This document shows positions 38,790 through 47,395 of a stretch of 64,000 bases of DNA, in pieces. This DNA comes from Desulfovibrio sp. Its GTDB lineage: Bacteria > Desulfobacterota > Desulfovibrionia > Desulfovibrionales > Desulfovibrionaceae. The stretch is taken from assembly GCA_030145055.1 (NCBI GenBank), contig JAQYWK010000002.1, positions 372,001 through 436,000 of the forward strand. Direction: 5' to 3'. The position numbers and the translations under genes are program-made. The first letter of the stretch is position 1. Each line of letters begins with the position of its first letter. The notes beneath the pieces are model-generated. The model searched no databases, was not told the origin of the DNA, and saw nothing but the letters and a program-made list of their open reading frames with translations.

Positions 38790-40790
38790 ATGACAAAAAC
38801 AATTATCGCTCCCAAAAGAAAACAGCCCACATTCCTGCCAATGACTCGCGAAGAGATGGACCGGCTCGGCTGGGATAGACCTGACATACTGCTCGTATCC
38901 GGCGATAGCTATATAGATCACCCAAGTTTCGGAATCCCGCTTCTAGGCCGAGTACTTGCCGCACACGGTTATAAAGTCGCCCTCGTCTGCCAGCCTAATT
39001 GGAATGACACATCGCAAATCGAGGCCCTGGGCCGTCCGCGCCTTTATGCAGGCGTATCAGCTGGCGCGATGGATTCAATGCTCTCCCACTATACTTCCTT
39101 TCGTAAAAAAAGAAGCGACGACGCATACACTCCCGGCGGCAAAGCCGGAGCAAGACCCAACCGCGCATGTATCATATATACCAACCTCGTTAAAAAGGCT
39201 TTCAAAGGGATACCTGTAGTCATAGGTGGCATTGAAGCTTCACTACGTAGAGTATCGCACTTCGATTTCTGGACAGATAAAGTCCGCAAAACAATCCTCA
39301 TGGACAGCAAGGCCGACTTACTGGTCTATGGCATGGGTGAACGGGCCATGCTTGAAGCGGCAAACCGCCTATCTCAAAAAGAATACGGTTCTGCTTCTGT
39401 GCTTAAAGGAATTGGCGGCACTGCCTTTATGGGCACTCCTGAGGATCTCCCAGCGGATGCTGAAGTTATAGAGCTTCCTTCGCACCAAGATATTTTAGAT
39501 GATCCGCAAAAACTCATGACTGCGACACTCGCGCTCGAGGAACAGGTTCATCACGGTACTGCATGGGCGATTCAACCAACAGACAAACGCCATGTGATAA
39601 TTGCGCCCCCGGCTAAGTACCTTTGCACGCAAGAGCTCGATTGGGTCTACACTCTGCCCTTCTCCAGACGTTCGCACCCATCGTATGAGGGCAAAGGACG
39701 TATTCCTGCGGCTGAGATGATCGAATTCAGTATAACCTCTCATCGCGGTTGCGGTGGCGGTTGCTCATTCTGTTCTATTGCTATGCACCAAGGGCGGCAT
39801 ATCCGCTCACGCACTAAAAAGTCTATTATGTCCGAAGCCGCAAACATGAATTCTCATAGTGATTTCAAAGGCTCTATTTCAGATATCGGCGGCCCAAGCG
39901 CCAATATGTGGAATGCTAAATGCTCACTTGAAAGAGAAAAGTGCAAACGCAAAAGCTGCCTTGTTCCGACCGTATGTCCGAATTTTGATTATGATCAGAA
40001 GGCAAATCTTAATCTGTTGAAACAGACTAAACAACTGGAAGGGATTAAACATGTCCGCGTGGCTAGTGGCGTGCGGTTTGACTTGGGAATGAAAGATCGC
40101 AAAAGTTTACGTGAAATTTTTAAAGACTTTGTCGGTGGCCAGCTAAAAGTCGCGCCAGAGCATATTGCTCCGGATGTTCTTAAACATATGCGCAAACCCG
40201 ATCTCCCCGTATTCGAAAGCTTCCTCGAACTGTTCGAAGTAGAATCATCCAATGCGGGCAAAGATCAATACGTCATACCATACCTGATGAGCGCCTTCCC
40301 GGGCTGTACTGACGCAGATATGCGTATGCTGGCAAGCTGGCTAAAAGAAAAGGGCTGGTCTCCTAAACAGGTGCAGTGCTTCATTCCAACTCCTGGAACG
40401 GTTGCCACCGCCATGTACTACACAGGCAAAGCGCCTAATGGCGATCCTATCTTCGTAGCAAGATCAGATGCCCAGCGCCTTAGACAGCACGGCATTCTTA
40501 TTCCAGATTCAGGCCGCGATCCTAGAAGCATACGCCACAAAGGAAACCAATCTGATACGGATAAAAATTCCGATGCAAGCAAAAGTTATAGATCGGATAG
40601 GAATTCTAAACCTGATAAAAAACCTAAAACTGGCAAAAAACCAGCAACAGGGAGAAAGCCTCCCAAAAAAGGTTCTAAAGAAGCTAGAAATTCAAACGAC
40701 TCTAGAAGTTCAAAAGATTTTAAAGGTAAAAACAGTTTCAAAAACAAAGGTAAATCTGACTCGTTCAATAAAAAGAATAAAAAAAGGTAA
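38790..40790 (+). CDS. ygiQ: YgiQ-family radical SAM protein
   Basis: 666 residues. A cobalamin-binding-like N-terminal region (YgiQ type), then the radical-SAM cluster motif HRGCGGGCSFCSIAMHQGR near residue 317, followed by DIGGPSANMWN and VAPEHIAPDVLKHMRKPD. The C-terminal 80 residues are a lysine- and serine-rich low-complexity tail. The reaction is not established for the family. The next gene on the same strand begins after 79 bp. Confidence 0.9.
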   Translation: MTKTIIAPKRKQPTFLPMTREEMDRLGWDRPDILLVSGDSYIDHPSFGIPLLGRVLAAHGYKVALVCQPNWNDTSQIEALGRPRLYAGVSAGAMDSMLSHYTSFRKKRSDDAYTPGGKAGARPNRACIIYTNLVKKAFKGIPVVIGGIEASLRRVSHFDFWTDKVRKTILMDSKADLLVYGMGERAMLEAANRLSQKEYGSASVLKGIGGTAFMGTPEDLPADAEVIELPSHQDILDDPQKLMTATLALEEQVHHGTAWAIQPTDKRHVIIAPPAKYLCTQELDWVYTLPFSRRSHPSYEGKGRIPAAEMIEFSITSHRGCGGGCSFCSIAMHQGRHIRSRTKKSIMSEAANMNSHSDFKGSISDIGGPSANMWNAKCSLEREKCKRKSCLVPTVCPNFDYDQKANLNLLKQTKQLEGIKHVRVASGVRFDLGMKDRKSLREIFKDFVGGQLKVAPEHIAPDVLKHMRKPDLPVFESFLELFEVESSNAGKDQYVIPYLMSAFPGCTDADMRMLASWLKEKGWSPKQVQCFIPTPGTVATAMYYTGKAPNGDPIFVARSDAQRLRQHGILIPDSGRDPRSIRHKGNQSDTDKNSDASKSYRSDRNSKPDKKPKTGKKPATGRKPPKKGSKEARNSNDSRSSKDFKGKNSFKNKGKSDSFNKKNKKR

Positions 40791-40869
40791 CCCGCTGCTT
40801 GGAAATGGTGAGTAAATCATATAACCTACAGCTACGTATTAAATAATAACTCTATGCGGGTAGTAATAA

Positions 40870-42300
40870 ATGAGCTCAGAATCTTTTGCCAACCTGTGCA
40901 TCTTCCATATTATGGACGGACTGCGTGACGGACTTTCGCACTTTTCGCAGACCAGTCGAACGGCTCTGCTTTATGCAGTAAAGCCGGGAGATCCGCTGCG
41001 GGTTTACGATCCGCAGGGGTTGCTGAAAGAACACGAGCCTAAATTAAAAGAAGTTTATATTGATTCAGATGACTGGAGAGCTGGGAGTAATCACGACGAC
41101 AATACCCGCTTAATTGAAGTCATCAGGTCTAGAGACCTTACCCTCGCAGGGCTGATCACTTGTAGCGCACGCTCAAGCAGCATTTACTATCAACGCTGGT
41201 TTACCGAACAGCATCCAAATATGTGCTCCACAGGTCCGACCGAGAGCTGGATGGAATATGCTGCCCTTATACTATCTCAAGACTTCTCTACTCAAAATAT
41301 TTTACGGCTCGAAAGCTCAGGCCACCTCTTACGCGAATACTCAACCCATGCCGTTAGAGATTACATTGTAGATCAACGAAATAGAATCATGGGATGGGAC
41401 ACACAGCTTCGAGTTTATCCGATTCTTGATGCGGTCCTTGGCATATCCAAAACAAAAGAAGAAGGAGCATGGGCGCGCGGCGACCTAATATTTATAGAAC
41501 CATCTGATCTTGATTCGCTCAACTACATGGCAAAGTTCCCAGAAAATGAAAGGCCGGAACTAAAGAACCATAAGCATGTAAGAAAGCTTCTACAATCAGT
41601 TGAAAATTCGACCAGAAAGCTTGTATCCGATGGAAAATGCGTTGTTGGTATTTCTTCTTGCATGCCCCCAAACTCATCTATTTCCGCCAGTTTCAAAGGG
41701 GAATGGGGAATTCTTCAGCTTGCCGGATCCCCAGTCTGCAGCTTTGCAGACGCGACATTTTCCTCCACCAACTACAAGCCGAACTTAGTACATCTGGAAG
41801 AACATCTGCTGGAACTGGATATCAATGCCAATGACCGTCATGATCTATTTAAACTTGCAAACAGAATGGTCACCAGCGCGACTCACCAAAGTCACGGCTG
41901 TACGATTGTTCTTGATTTTAACGATGTCCCTGTAAAAATTGCAGGGCAAACACTTGAAGTACCCCTTGATCTTCGCGAACCAGAAATTAGAGGACTTGCA
42001 AGATCTCTCACCAAATTGGACGGAGCAGTTCACATTGGCAAAGATGTAAAAGTATATGGCTTTGCATGCTTGCTAGATGGTAAATCTGTTTTTGGAGAAA
42101 ATCGCGCCAGAGGGGCCAGGTTTAACTCAGCCCTACGCTTCACAGCGGAACATCCTAACATAATCATTATTGTCGTTTCTTCCGACAAACCAGTGTCTAT
42201 AATTCAACGCGGAGTCGAGCTAACAGCCCGATGTGAATGGACCCAGCACTTTGCCTGCGTCAGTACTCCGCCCACCCTTGAGAAGTGGATAGAAGGATAA
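40870..42300 (+). CDS. Protein with a divergent DAC (DisA_N-like) nucleotide domain
   Basis: 476 residues. Residues 1-250 form a domain I cannot name, opening with FHIMDGLRDGLSHFSQTSR and VYDPQGLLKEHEPKLKEVYI. Residues about 340-445 follow the diadenylate-cyclase fold: GCTIVLDFNDVPVKIAG, LTKLDGAVHI (DGA at 384-386) and RGARFNSALRF (415-420). In active DACs the second loop reads RHR; here it is RFN. It may be an altered cyclase or a nucleotide-sensing relative. No membrane segment is seen. A secreted protein gene follows after 4 bp. Confidence 0.65.
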   Translation: MSSESFANLCIFHIMDGLRDGLSHFSQTSRTALLYAVKPGDPLRVYDPQGLLKEHEPKLKEVYIDSDDWRAGSNHDDNTRLIEVIRSRDLTLAGLITCSARSSSIYYQRWFTEQHPNMCSTGPTESWMEYAALILSQDFSTQNILRLESSGHLLREYSTHAVRDYIVDQRNRIMGWDTQLRVYPILDAVLGISKTKEEGAWARGDLIFIEPSDLDSLNYMAKFPENERPELKNHKHVRKLLQSVENSTRKLVSDGKCVVGISSCMPPNSSISASFKGEWGILQLAGSPVCSFADATFSSTNYKPNLVHLEEHLLELDINANDRHDLFKLANRMVTSATHQSHGCTIVLDFNDVPVKIAGQTLEVPLDLREPEIRGLARSLTKLDGAVHIGKDVKVYGFACLLDGKSVFGENRARGARFNSALRFTAEHPNIIIIVVSSDKPVSIIQRGVELTARCEWTQHFACVSTPPTLEKWIEG

Positions 42301-42304
42301 TATA

Positions 42305-42892
42305 ATGAAAAAAATAGTCGTACTACTTACATTTCTAACTCTAACAGCATTTCTCTGCATTCCTGCAATGGCGGCAGACATTCCCTTTAAAACTTATGTT
42401 TTCAGTAAAAAGAAAGTGTCTAAAGACTGGTCGCCGCGAAAGTCCTTCCCTATAAAGGAAAATCGAGCCTTGGGTCTTTTTAATGACCGCAACAAAAGAT
42501 ACAGCTCACAGACAGTGCTGACCATTAAGGACATTCCTGCCCAATCGTCAGTTAATGTTAAATTTACTATGATTTACGTCGGGAGTTGGGACTCAGGTGG
42601 TAAATTGGCTGACAGTTTCGTTGTTTCTACTGCTGGGGGGACTGAGCTGTTGAAGATCACAGAATTTCCGTGTCTCCTCGAAAACGGAGATGACAATATG
42701 CCTATCAATAATAATGGCCTTGTGCGTGTGGGTGAAAGAGAAAGAGCATATTGGACTCAGCCGCTCACTTTCACTATCCCCAGCTCGGAGATTAATGAAG
42801 GCGTAGTTAAAGTTCAATTCCGTGGATACCTGACAGGGCGTAAAACAGAATTCTGGGCCATGGATAACGTTGAGCTTTATCTCAACCAATAA
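42305..42892 (+). CDS. Exported beta-rich protein of unknown function
   Basis: 195 residues. Signal peptide at 1-23 (KIVVLLTFLTLTAFLCIPAM). The mature part appears all-beta with aromatic-rich strands (FTMIYVGSWDSGGKLADSF, FRGYLTGRKTEFWAMDNVEL). I cannot name the fold with confidence; a carbohydrate-binding or adhesin-like role would be a guess. It is four bases downstream of the DAC-like gene and probably co-transcribed. Confidence 0.65.
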   Translation: MKKIVVLLTFLTLTAFLCIPAMAADIPFKTYVFSKKKVSKDWSPRKSFPIKENRALGLFNDRNKRYSSQTVLTIKDIPAQSSVNVKFTMIYVGSWDSGGKLADSFVVSTAGGTELLKITEFPCLLENGDDNMPINNNGLVRVGERERAYWTQPLTFTIPSSEINEGVVKVQFRGYLTGRKTEFWAMDNVELYLNQ

Positions 42893-42912
42893 CCCAATTA
42901 TATACTAATAAG

Positions 42913-42958
42913 CAGCCTGCAAAGTATCCACTCACGATACCCTGCAGGCTGTTTTATT
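42913..42958 (+). terminator. Intrinsic terminator after the DAC-like/secreted gene pair
   Basis: CAGCCTGCA (42913-42921) with TGCAGGCTG (42943-42951) and inner GTATC/GATAC, followed by TTTTATTT. It separates this pair from the convergent ilvBN. Confidence 0.8.
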
Positions 42959-42969
42959 TCCTGCCAATT

Positions 42970-43236
42970 TTATAACTGAGCTAAAACTTCAGTAAGCGGA
43001 CTATCCTCTACCCGCTTAACTTCAATTACATCATAGAGCTTCTCGAGCTGTAAAACGATCTGCTCAAGCTTGCTGTCATCCGCAACAGTTAAAATCATCC
43101 TGCTTTCATCACCTTTGCCAACAGGCCCGCAAATAATTCCCTCCAAGTTGAAATTTCTGCGTGAAAAAAGCCCTGTAATCTGACTCATCACTCCTGCATG
43201 ATTTCGAACGAGTAAATCTATTCCGTAATTATGCAT
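42970..43236 (-). CDS. ilvN: Acetolactate synthase regulatory subunit
   Basis: 88 residues with a single ACT domain (YGIDLLVRNHAGVMSQITGL, RNFNLEGIICGPVGKGDESR). It is shorter than the E. coli small subunits and lacks the C-terminal extension of IlvH. It gives branched-chain feedback control of IlvB. It starts 3 bp after ilvB. Confidence 0.92.
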   Translation of the reverse strand: MHNYGIDLLVRNHAGVMSQITGLFSRRNFNLEGIICGPVGKGDESRMILTVADDSKLEQIVLQLEKLYDVIEVKRVEDSPLTEVLAQL

Positions 43237-43239
43237 CTT

Positions 43240-44901
43240 CTAGCCCCCTATCATTTCACGGTTGGCGCATTCAGGCGGAACCATGGGCAAAACTTTGTTA
43301 TCAAAATCAATTGGTATATTGATTACGCATGGACCATCCTGCCCGAGCAGTTTTCGCAAAAACAATGACGGATTCTCCTCTTCGCTAAGATCAAAGGCAG
43401 GAACGCCGAACCCTTTAGCTATGGCAACAAAATCCGGGCTACTGTCAAAAGTAGATGCAAAATACCGTTCTTCGAAAAACATAGCCTGCTGCTGCCTTAC
43501 AAGACCAAGTCTATTGTTATTCATAATCAGAACCTTAACATTCAAGTGGTGCTCGGCTAATGTTGCGAGCTCTTGAATGTTCATCAAAATAGACCCGTCT
43601 CCGCTTACGCAAACAACCCGCCTATCAGGATTAGCAAGAGCCGCTCCAATGGCATTAGGTAGTCCAAATCCCATTGTGCCAAGTCCACCGGAAGTTAAAA
43701 GAGTGCGCGGCTTTTTAAATGGATATCCTTTTGCAACCCACATCTGATGCTGACCAACATCAGTTGTTATAATTGACTGCTCGGAAAGTGATTCGCTCGT
43801 AACCCGTAAAAGATTCATAGGGTGGAAGAAATCTTCTTTGTCCGGCAGAATCTCAGGGTGAAGCATACGCAGTGACGAAACGCGAGCGCTCCAGCCTATA
43901 CGTATCGACGGCTCAACACGATCCGCAAATGCTTTAAGAGCGTGACCAACATCACCAACTATGGAAAAGTTAGACGGCTTAATTTTGCCGATCTCAGACC
44001 TATCAATATCAATATGCAGTATGTCCGCGTGCTTGCAGAACTCGCAAGATTTACCAACGGCCCTGTCATCAAAACGAACGCCTAGAGCGATTAAGAGATC
44101 AGCTTCTTCCATGATCATATTGGTTGCGCGCTCACCATGCATACCAAGCATACCAAGGTAATGCGGATCACCATGCGGATATGCACCAAGTCCCATTAAA
44201 GTGGTTACAACCGGAATAGAATTCTTATGTGCAAAACGAATGAGATCATCAGTAGCTCCCGCAGCAATTATTCCGCCCCCTGCGTAAATCACAGGCCTGC
44301 GCGCTCCACTGATCATTGCAACTGCTTTCTCCAAATACTTTTCATTACACATGGGAAGAGGCTGCTTAATTCCTATTTCTGGATAAGATTCAAACTCAAC
44401 CATCTCTTTTTGAACATTCTTCGGTATGTCAACAACAACCGGACCGGGTCTGCCGGATTCAGCAAGCCGGAATGCTTCGGGGATTACAGTCAGCAGATCT
44501 TTCGCGGACTGAACGAGGAAATTATGCTTTGTAATCGGAATGCTGAGTCCATAAGTATCTACTTCCTGAAACGCGTCAGTGCCTATAAGTGAAGCTGAAA
44601 CCTGTCCGGTAATAGCAACAATCGGAATTGAATCAAGACTAGCATCCGCAATGGCTGTGAGCAAATTAGTTACGCCCGGCCCCGAGGTCGCCATGCACAC
44701 CGCCGCCTTTCCGGTTGTTCTCGCCATACCTTGAGACATGAATCCAGCCCCCTGCTCATGTCTGGCTAAAATATGTTTGATAGAGCTATCCCTAAGCACA
44801 TCATAAATCGGAAGATTTGATCCCCCCGGTATGCCGCAAATGAATTCAATACCCTGCCGTTCCAATAACCTAATTACTAATTCCGCCCCACTAATTTCCA
44901 T
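43240..44901 (-). CDS. ilvB: Acetolactate synthase catalytic subunit
   Basis: 553 residues. N-terminal TPP-binding region (ICGIPGGSNLPIYDVLRD, HEQGAGFMSQGMARTTGKAA), FAD-binding middle domain, and TPP/Mg motif CVSGDGSILMNIQELATLA with LIMNNNRLGLVRQQQ. It makes acetolactate and acetohydroxybutyrate, the first common step to valine, leucine and isoleucine. It lies behind a leader peptide and attenuator hairpin. Confidence 0.96.
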   Translation of the reverse strand: MEISGAELVIRLLERQGIEFICGIPGGSNLPIYDVLRDSSIKHILARHEQGAGFMSQGMARTTGKAAVCMATSGPGVTNLLTAIADASLDSIPIVAITGQVSASLIGTDAFQEVDTYGLSIPITKHNFLVQSAKDLLTVIPEAFRLAESGRPGPVVVDIPKNVQKEMVEFESYPEIGIKQPLPMCNEKYLEKAVAMISGARRPVIYAGGGIIAAGATDDLIRFAHKNSIPVVTTLMGLGAYPHGDPHYLGMLGMHGERATNMIMEEADLLIALGVRFDDRAVGKSCEFCKHADILHIDIDRSEIGKIKPSNFSIVGDVGHALKAFADRVEPSIRIGWSARVSSLRMLHPEILPDKEDFFHPMNLLRVTSESLSEQSIITTDVGQHQMWVAKGYPFKKPRTLLTSGGLGTMGFGLPNAIGAALANPDRRVVCVSGDGSILMNIQELATLAEHHLNVKVLIMNNNRLGLVRQQQAMFFEERYFASTFDSSPDFVAIAKGFGVPAFDLSEEENPSLFLRKLLGQDGPCVINIPIDFDNKVLPMVPPECANREMIGG

Positions 44902-44929
44902 GTCCTCATCCTGCCTTATTCAAAATGTC

Positions 44930-44963
44930 AAAAAAAAACCCCCGCAGGCTTAGCCGGCGGGGG
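44930..44963 (-). terminator. ilvBN attenuator terminator
   Basis: GC-rich hairpin (CCCCCGC and GGC arms, TAA loop, one mismatch) at 44939-44963 followed on the minus strand by nine T. It lies between the leader peptide stop (44996) and the ilvB start (44901). A competing pairing exists: AGCCGG inside the leader's last codons (plus 45010-45015 as CCGGCT) can pair with CCGGCT of the terminator's 5' arm (plus 44952-44957). Confidence 0.85.
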
Positions 44964-44995
44964 TTAGAACAACATGTGTTGGTGTAAAATGAAAT

Positions 44996-45115
44996 TTACA
45001 ACCTTCCCTCCGGCTTATTTGTGCCTGTCACGACCACGACAGAAATCACCACCATCACCAATAGGGTGACGGACGTAATGACTGCTAGATTGTGATTTAG
45101 AGAGAATAAATTCAT
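44996..45115 (-). CDS. ilvL: ilvBN leader peptide
   Basis: A 39-residue open frame from an ATG at 45115 to TAA at 44996-44998. Nine Val, six Leu and two Ile; 14 of the 20 residues from 10 to 29 are branched-chain, including a run of four Val (26-29) and the stretch LLVMVV. This is the hallmark of a ribosome-stalling attenuator for branched-chain amino acid genes. Its ribosome site is weak (AAAGAAAA). The 381-bp gap 44902-45282 holds this leader, the hairpin and AT-rich upstream DNA; I found no sure promoter. Confidence 0.85.
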   Translation of the reverse strand: MNLFSLNHNLAVITSVTLLVMVVISVVVVTGTNKPEGRL

Positions 45116-45282
45116 TTAAGTTTTTTCTTTAATTTTTACGGAAATTTACAAACGTTGATAAAGACGTAAGCCAGCAGATTATCAGAATCAAGTCTTTTTT
45201 ATAAAAAAAATTCAATCGCGAGTTAACTAGAAATAATTAACCTAATTTTTGAAACGACTACTTAAACATACCTATAGATCGG

Positions 45283-45993
45283 CTATTTTAACTTATAAAG
45301 TCCAACCCAGCCTGTTTTGTATCCTAGAAAACCGAACGAAAATTTAAACAGAAGCGCACTTACCAAATTGAATACAAGCATTGGAAGATCATTTTTCTTT
45401 AAAAGTAAATTCCGATCATTTTTAACTTTAACCGGACTTTTCCTGAACCTGATATCTTTAAGCTTGAGCTTAAAATTTGAACTGAACCCGACCTGCTCAG
45501 AATCACCGCTATAAAAGTTTTTAATGCCTTGCGGGTAATAAGGCTTCTGGTGATCTAGATCTAGCCAAAAGTGAGGATGCAACATAGGAGTAGCAATAAG
45601 AAGCAGTCCGCCCGGTTTCAAATGTTTCAAATATCCATCTATAAAACTGGTCAGATCTTCGAACTGAAAATGTTCCATAATATGCGACAGGATGAGAAAA
45701 TCAAACTTACTGTCGCCATGGATCTCTTCAAATTCGTCAAGAGTCACAACATTTAACCCTCGCTCATTGCAGCTTGCAACTTGATGCGCGTTCTTCTCAA
45801 CACCTAAAATATTATTAAATCCCTGTGAACGTAGAAAGTCAGTCTTACCGCCACGCCCACAGCCGACCTCAAGCACAGACATACCGCGATCAAGCCCAGA
45901 TAATACTGCTTCCCACTGTCCCATTTCATGTCTGGAAATAACTTTTGTAATGCCCCGAATTCTTTTTCGGATGTCTGGACTAGCCGTTAACAT
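45283..45993 (-). CDS. SAM-dependent methyltransferase of the glycan locus
   Basis: 236 residues. ATG at 45993, six bases after GGAG; a GTG one codon earlier is less well placed. Class I fold: SVLEVGCGRGGKTDFLRSQG, GVEKNAHQVASC, and FDFLILSHIMEHFQFEDL with KHLKPGGLLLIATPML. Methyltransf_23-like; acceptor unknown, probably a sugar or lipid-linked glycan given the neighbours. It overlaps the MurG-like gene upstream by 14 bp. Confidence 0.85.
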   Translation of the reverse strand: MLTASPDIRKRIRGITKVISRHEMGQWEAVLSGLDRGMSVLEVGCGRGGKTDFLRSQGFNNILGVEKNAHQVASCNERGLNVVTLDEFEEIHGDSKFDFLILSHIMEHFQFEDLTSFIDGYLKHLKPGGLLLIATPMLHPHFWLDLDHQKPYYPQGIKNFYSGDSEQVGFSSNFKLKLKDIRFRKSPVKVKNDRNLLLKKNDLPMLVFNLVSALLFKFSFGFLGYKTGWVGLYKLK

Positions 45994-47152
45994 CACATAC
46001 TCCTGCTAGTTCAGACAGATAGCGGGCAGCATTCGCTGCTCCATTAAGAGAAATACTAGAAGGCTTAACAGTTAATTCCAAACATTTTTCAAGCGAAGCA
46101 CGCAGTCCGTCCACTGAAACTTCTTCTTCAGAATAAACGTCAACTATTGCATCTGATGCTTTTTGCAGTGTCGCAACGTGCTCTTCCTGCTCGCCATCTT
46201 TCATTCCCCGTAAGAATACAACGGAAGGAATCCCGGCACTCATGACATCTGTCAAACTATTGTAACCACCGTAAATAATCGCAGATCTTGCGTTTGTAAG
46301 ATCTGTCAAAAATGATGGACCTACCTGTTCAAGAAAAACATTCGGATAACGCGCAAAGAAATCATTAACATCGCAAGATCCAGACTCTTTGAGGTTAATA
46401 TAAACTTTCCAAATCCCTTCAGCGACATCAAAAGAGCCAATAACCTGTGAAATTTTTTCAAGTAATACAAAAGTACCTTCACCGGACCACGGCACAGATA
46501 TAACACCGGCTATCTTTTTATCGGCACAACTATTCACACCTAGTCGCTGTAATTCTTTTAAGCGAGACACATACCCTGCCTCAAAAGGTGTTGTTTTATA
46601 ATGCTCGCGGAGTTTATCAACTTCTGCATTACCAGTTACAGCCGAATCTCCATACCAGAGTAAATTTGAATAGTTAGCACTAAAAACATTTGCCGAAAGT
46701 TCTGACCAGACCTTATCAACATCGCCGACAACAGCACGTACACCAAGAACCCAAATAGTATCTGTTGATCCATTCACAGCGCGCATAAGCTCTTTATGCT
46801 TTCCTTGCGGAGTATGATCGGCAAGCACAACCTTAGGTTTATACGCTTCGACGATATCACTGATGTTGTCAGATCTAAGAGTGCCCAGAAGCTTATCTTC
46901 AATGTTCGCAGGCCCCATTGCGCCGCAGGACTTACCTTCTGAAACTGAAGTTCGGTAAGATGGAAGTTTTAGCCAATCTAAATTGCCACCACCAATAAGC
47001 TCGGCAGTAGAGCCGCAGCCTGTAACAAAAAGTACCGACAAATGTGGAAACATCCTGCGTAAGGCTAAACCGATTGCAACACTTCTACTAACATGCCCGA
47101 GCCCTCTGCCATCGTGTGCATAAATAAGCACATCTATTATTGAACTCATCAT
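45980..47152 (-). CDS. MurG/COG4671-like glycosyltransferase 1
   Basis: 390 residues. The N-terminal loop is IYAHDGRGLGHVSRSVAIGL, the GT-B acceptor side shared with the two other MurG-like genes of this locus. The donor side has GVISVPWSGEGTF and late NARSAIIYGGYNSLTDVMSAG, like the GGxxS/T loop of MurG. No membrane anchor. It diverges from the 47396 gene across a 243-bp gap. Confidence 0.75.
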   Translation of the reverse strand: MMSSIIDVLIYAHDGRGLGHVSRSVAIGLALRRMFPHLSVLFVTGCGSTAELIGGGNLDWLKLPSYRTSVSEGKSCGAMGPANIEDKLLGTLRSDNISDIVEAYKPKVVLADHTPQGKHKELMRAVNGSTDTIWVLGVRAVVGDVDKVWSELSANVFSANYSNLLWYGDSAVTGNAEVDKLREHYKTTPFEAGYVSRLKELQRLGVNSCADKKIAGVISVPWSGEGTFVLLEKISQVIGSFDVAEGIWKVYINLKESGSCDVNDFFARYPNVFLEQVGPSFLTDLTNARSAIIYGGYNSLTDVMSAGIPSVVFLRGMKDGEQEEHVATLQKASDAIVDVYSEEEVSVDGLRASLEKCLELTVKPSSISLNGAANAARYLSELAGVCDVNG

Positions 47153-47332
47153 TAAACCTCTATTTTTTACTAAACTTAATTAAATCAAATTAATATCATA
47201 ATAAACTTTAACCCATAAAACACAAGAAAAGGGATTGCATACATCAAGAAAACAGAATAGAAAATATCACACACTTGGTTGAGCTTTTTTAAGGATTTAC
47301 AGGAGTAACTCTTTTCGCTAGATATTCCATCG

Positions 47333-47351
47333 GTCATTGCTATGCAATGAC
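47333..47351. promoter_or_regulatory. Palindrome at the head of the glycan locus
   Basis: GTCATTGC-tat-GCAATGAC is a perfect 8-bp inverted repeat. Its right arm overlaps ATGACA (47347-47352), which with a 16-base spacer and TATAAC forms a candidate promoter for the rightward genes, so binding here could block the polymerase. The rest of the 243-bp divergent gap is AT-rich. Confidence 0.4.
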
Positions 47352-47395
47352 AATTTAACTCAGTGGCATATAACCCCGGACAATCGGTACGATAA

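Noticed and set aside
45116-45282. A specific sigma-70 promoter for the ilv leader.
   Set aside because: TTGATT with TACGTC at 17 bases is only a weak match, and the AT-rich background gives several equal options.
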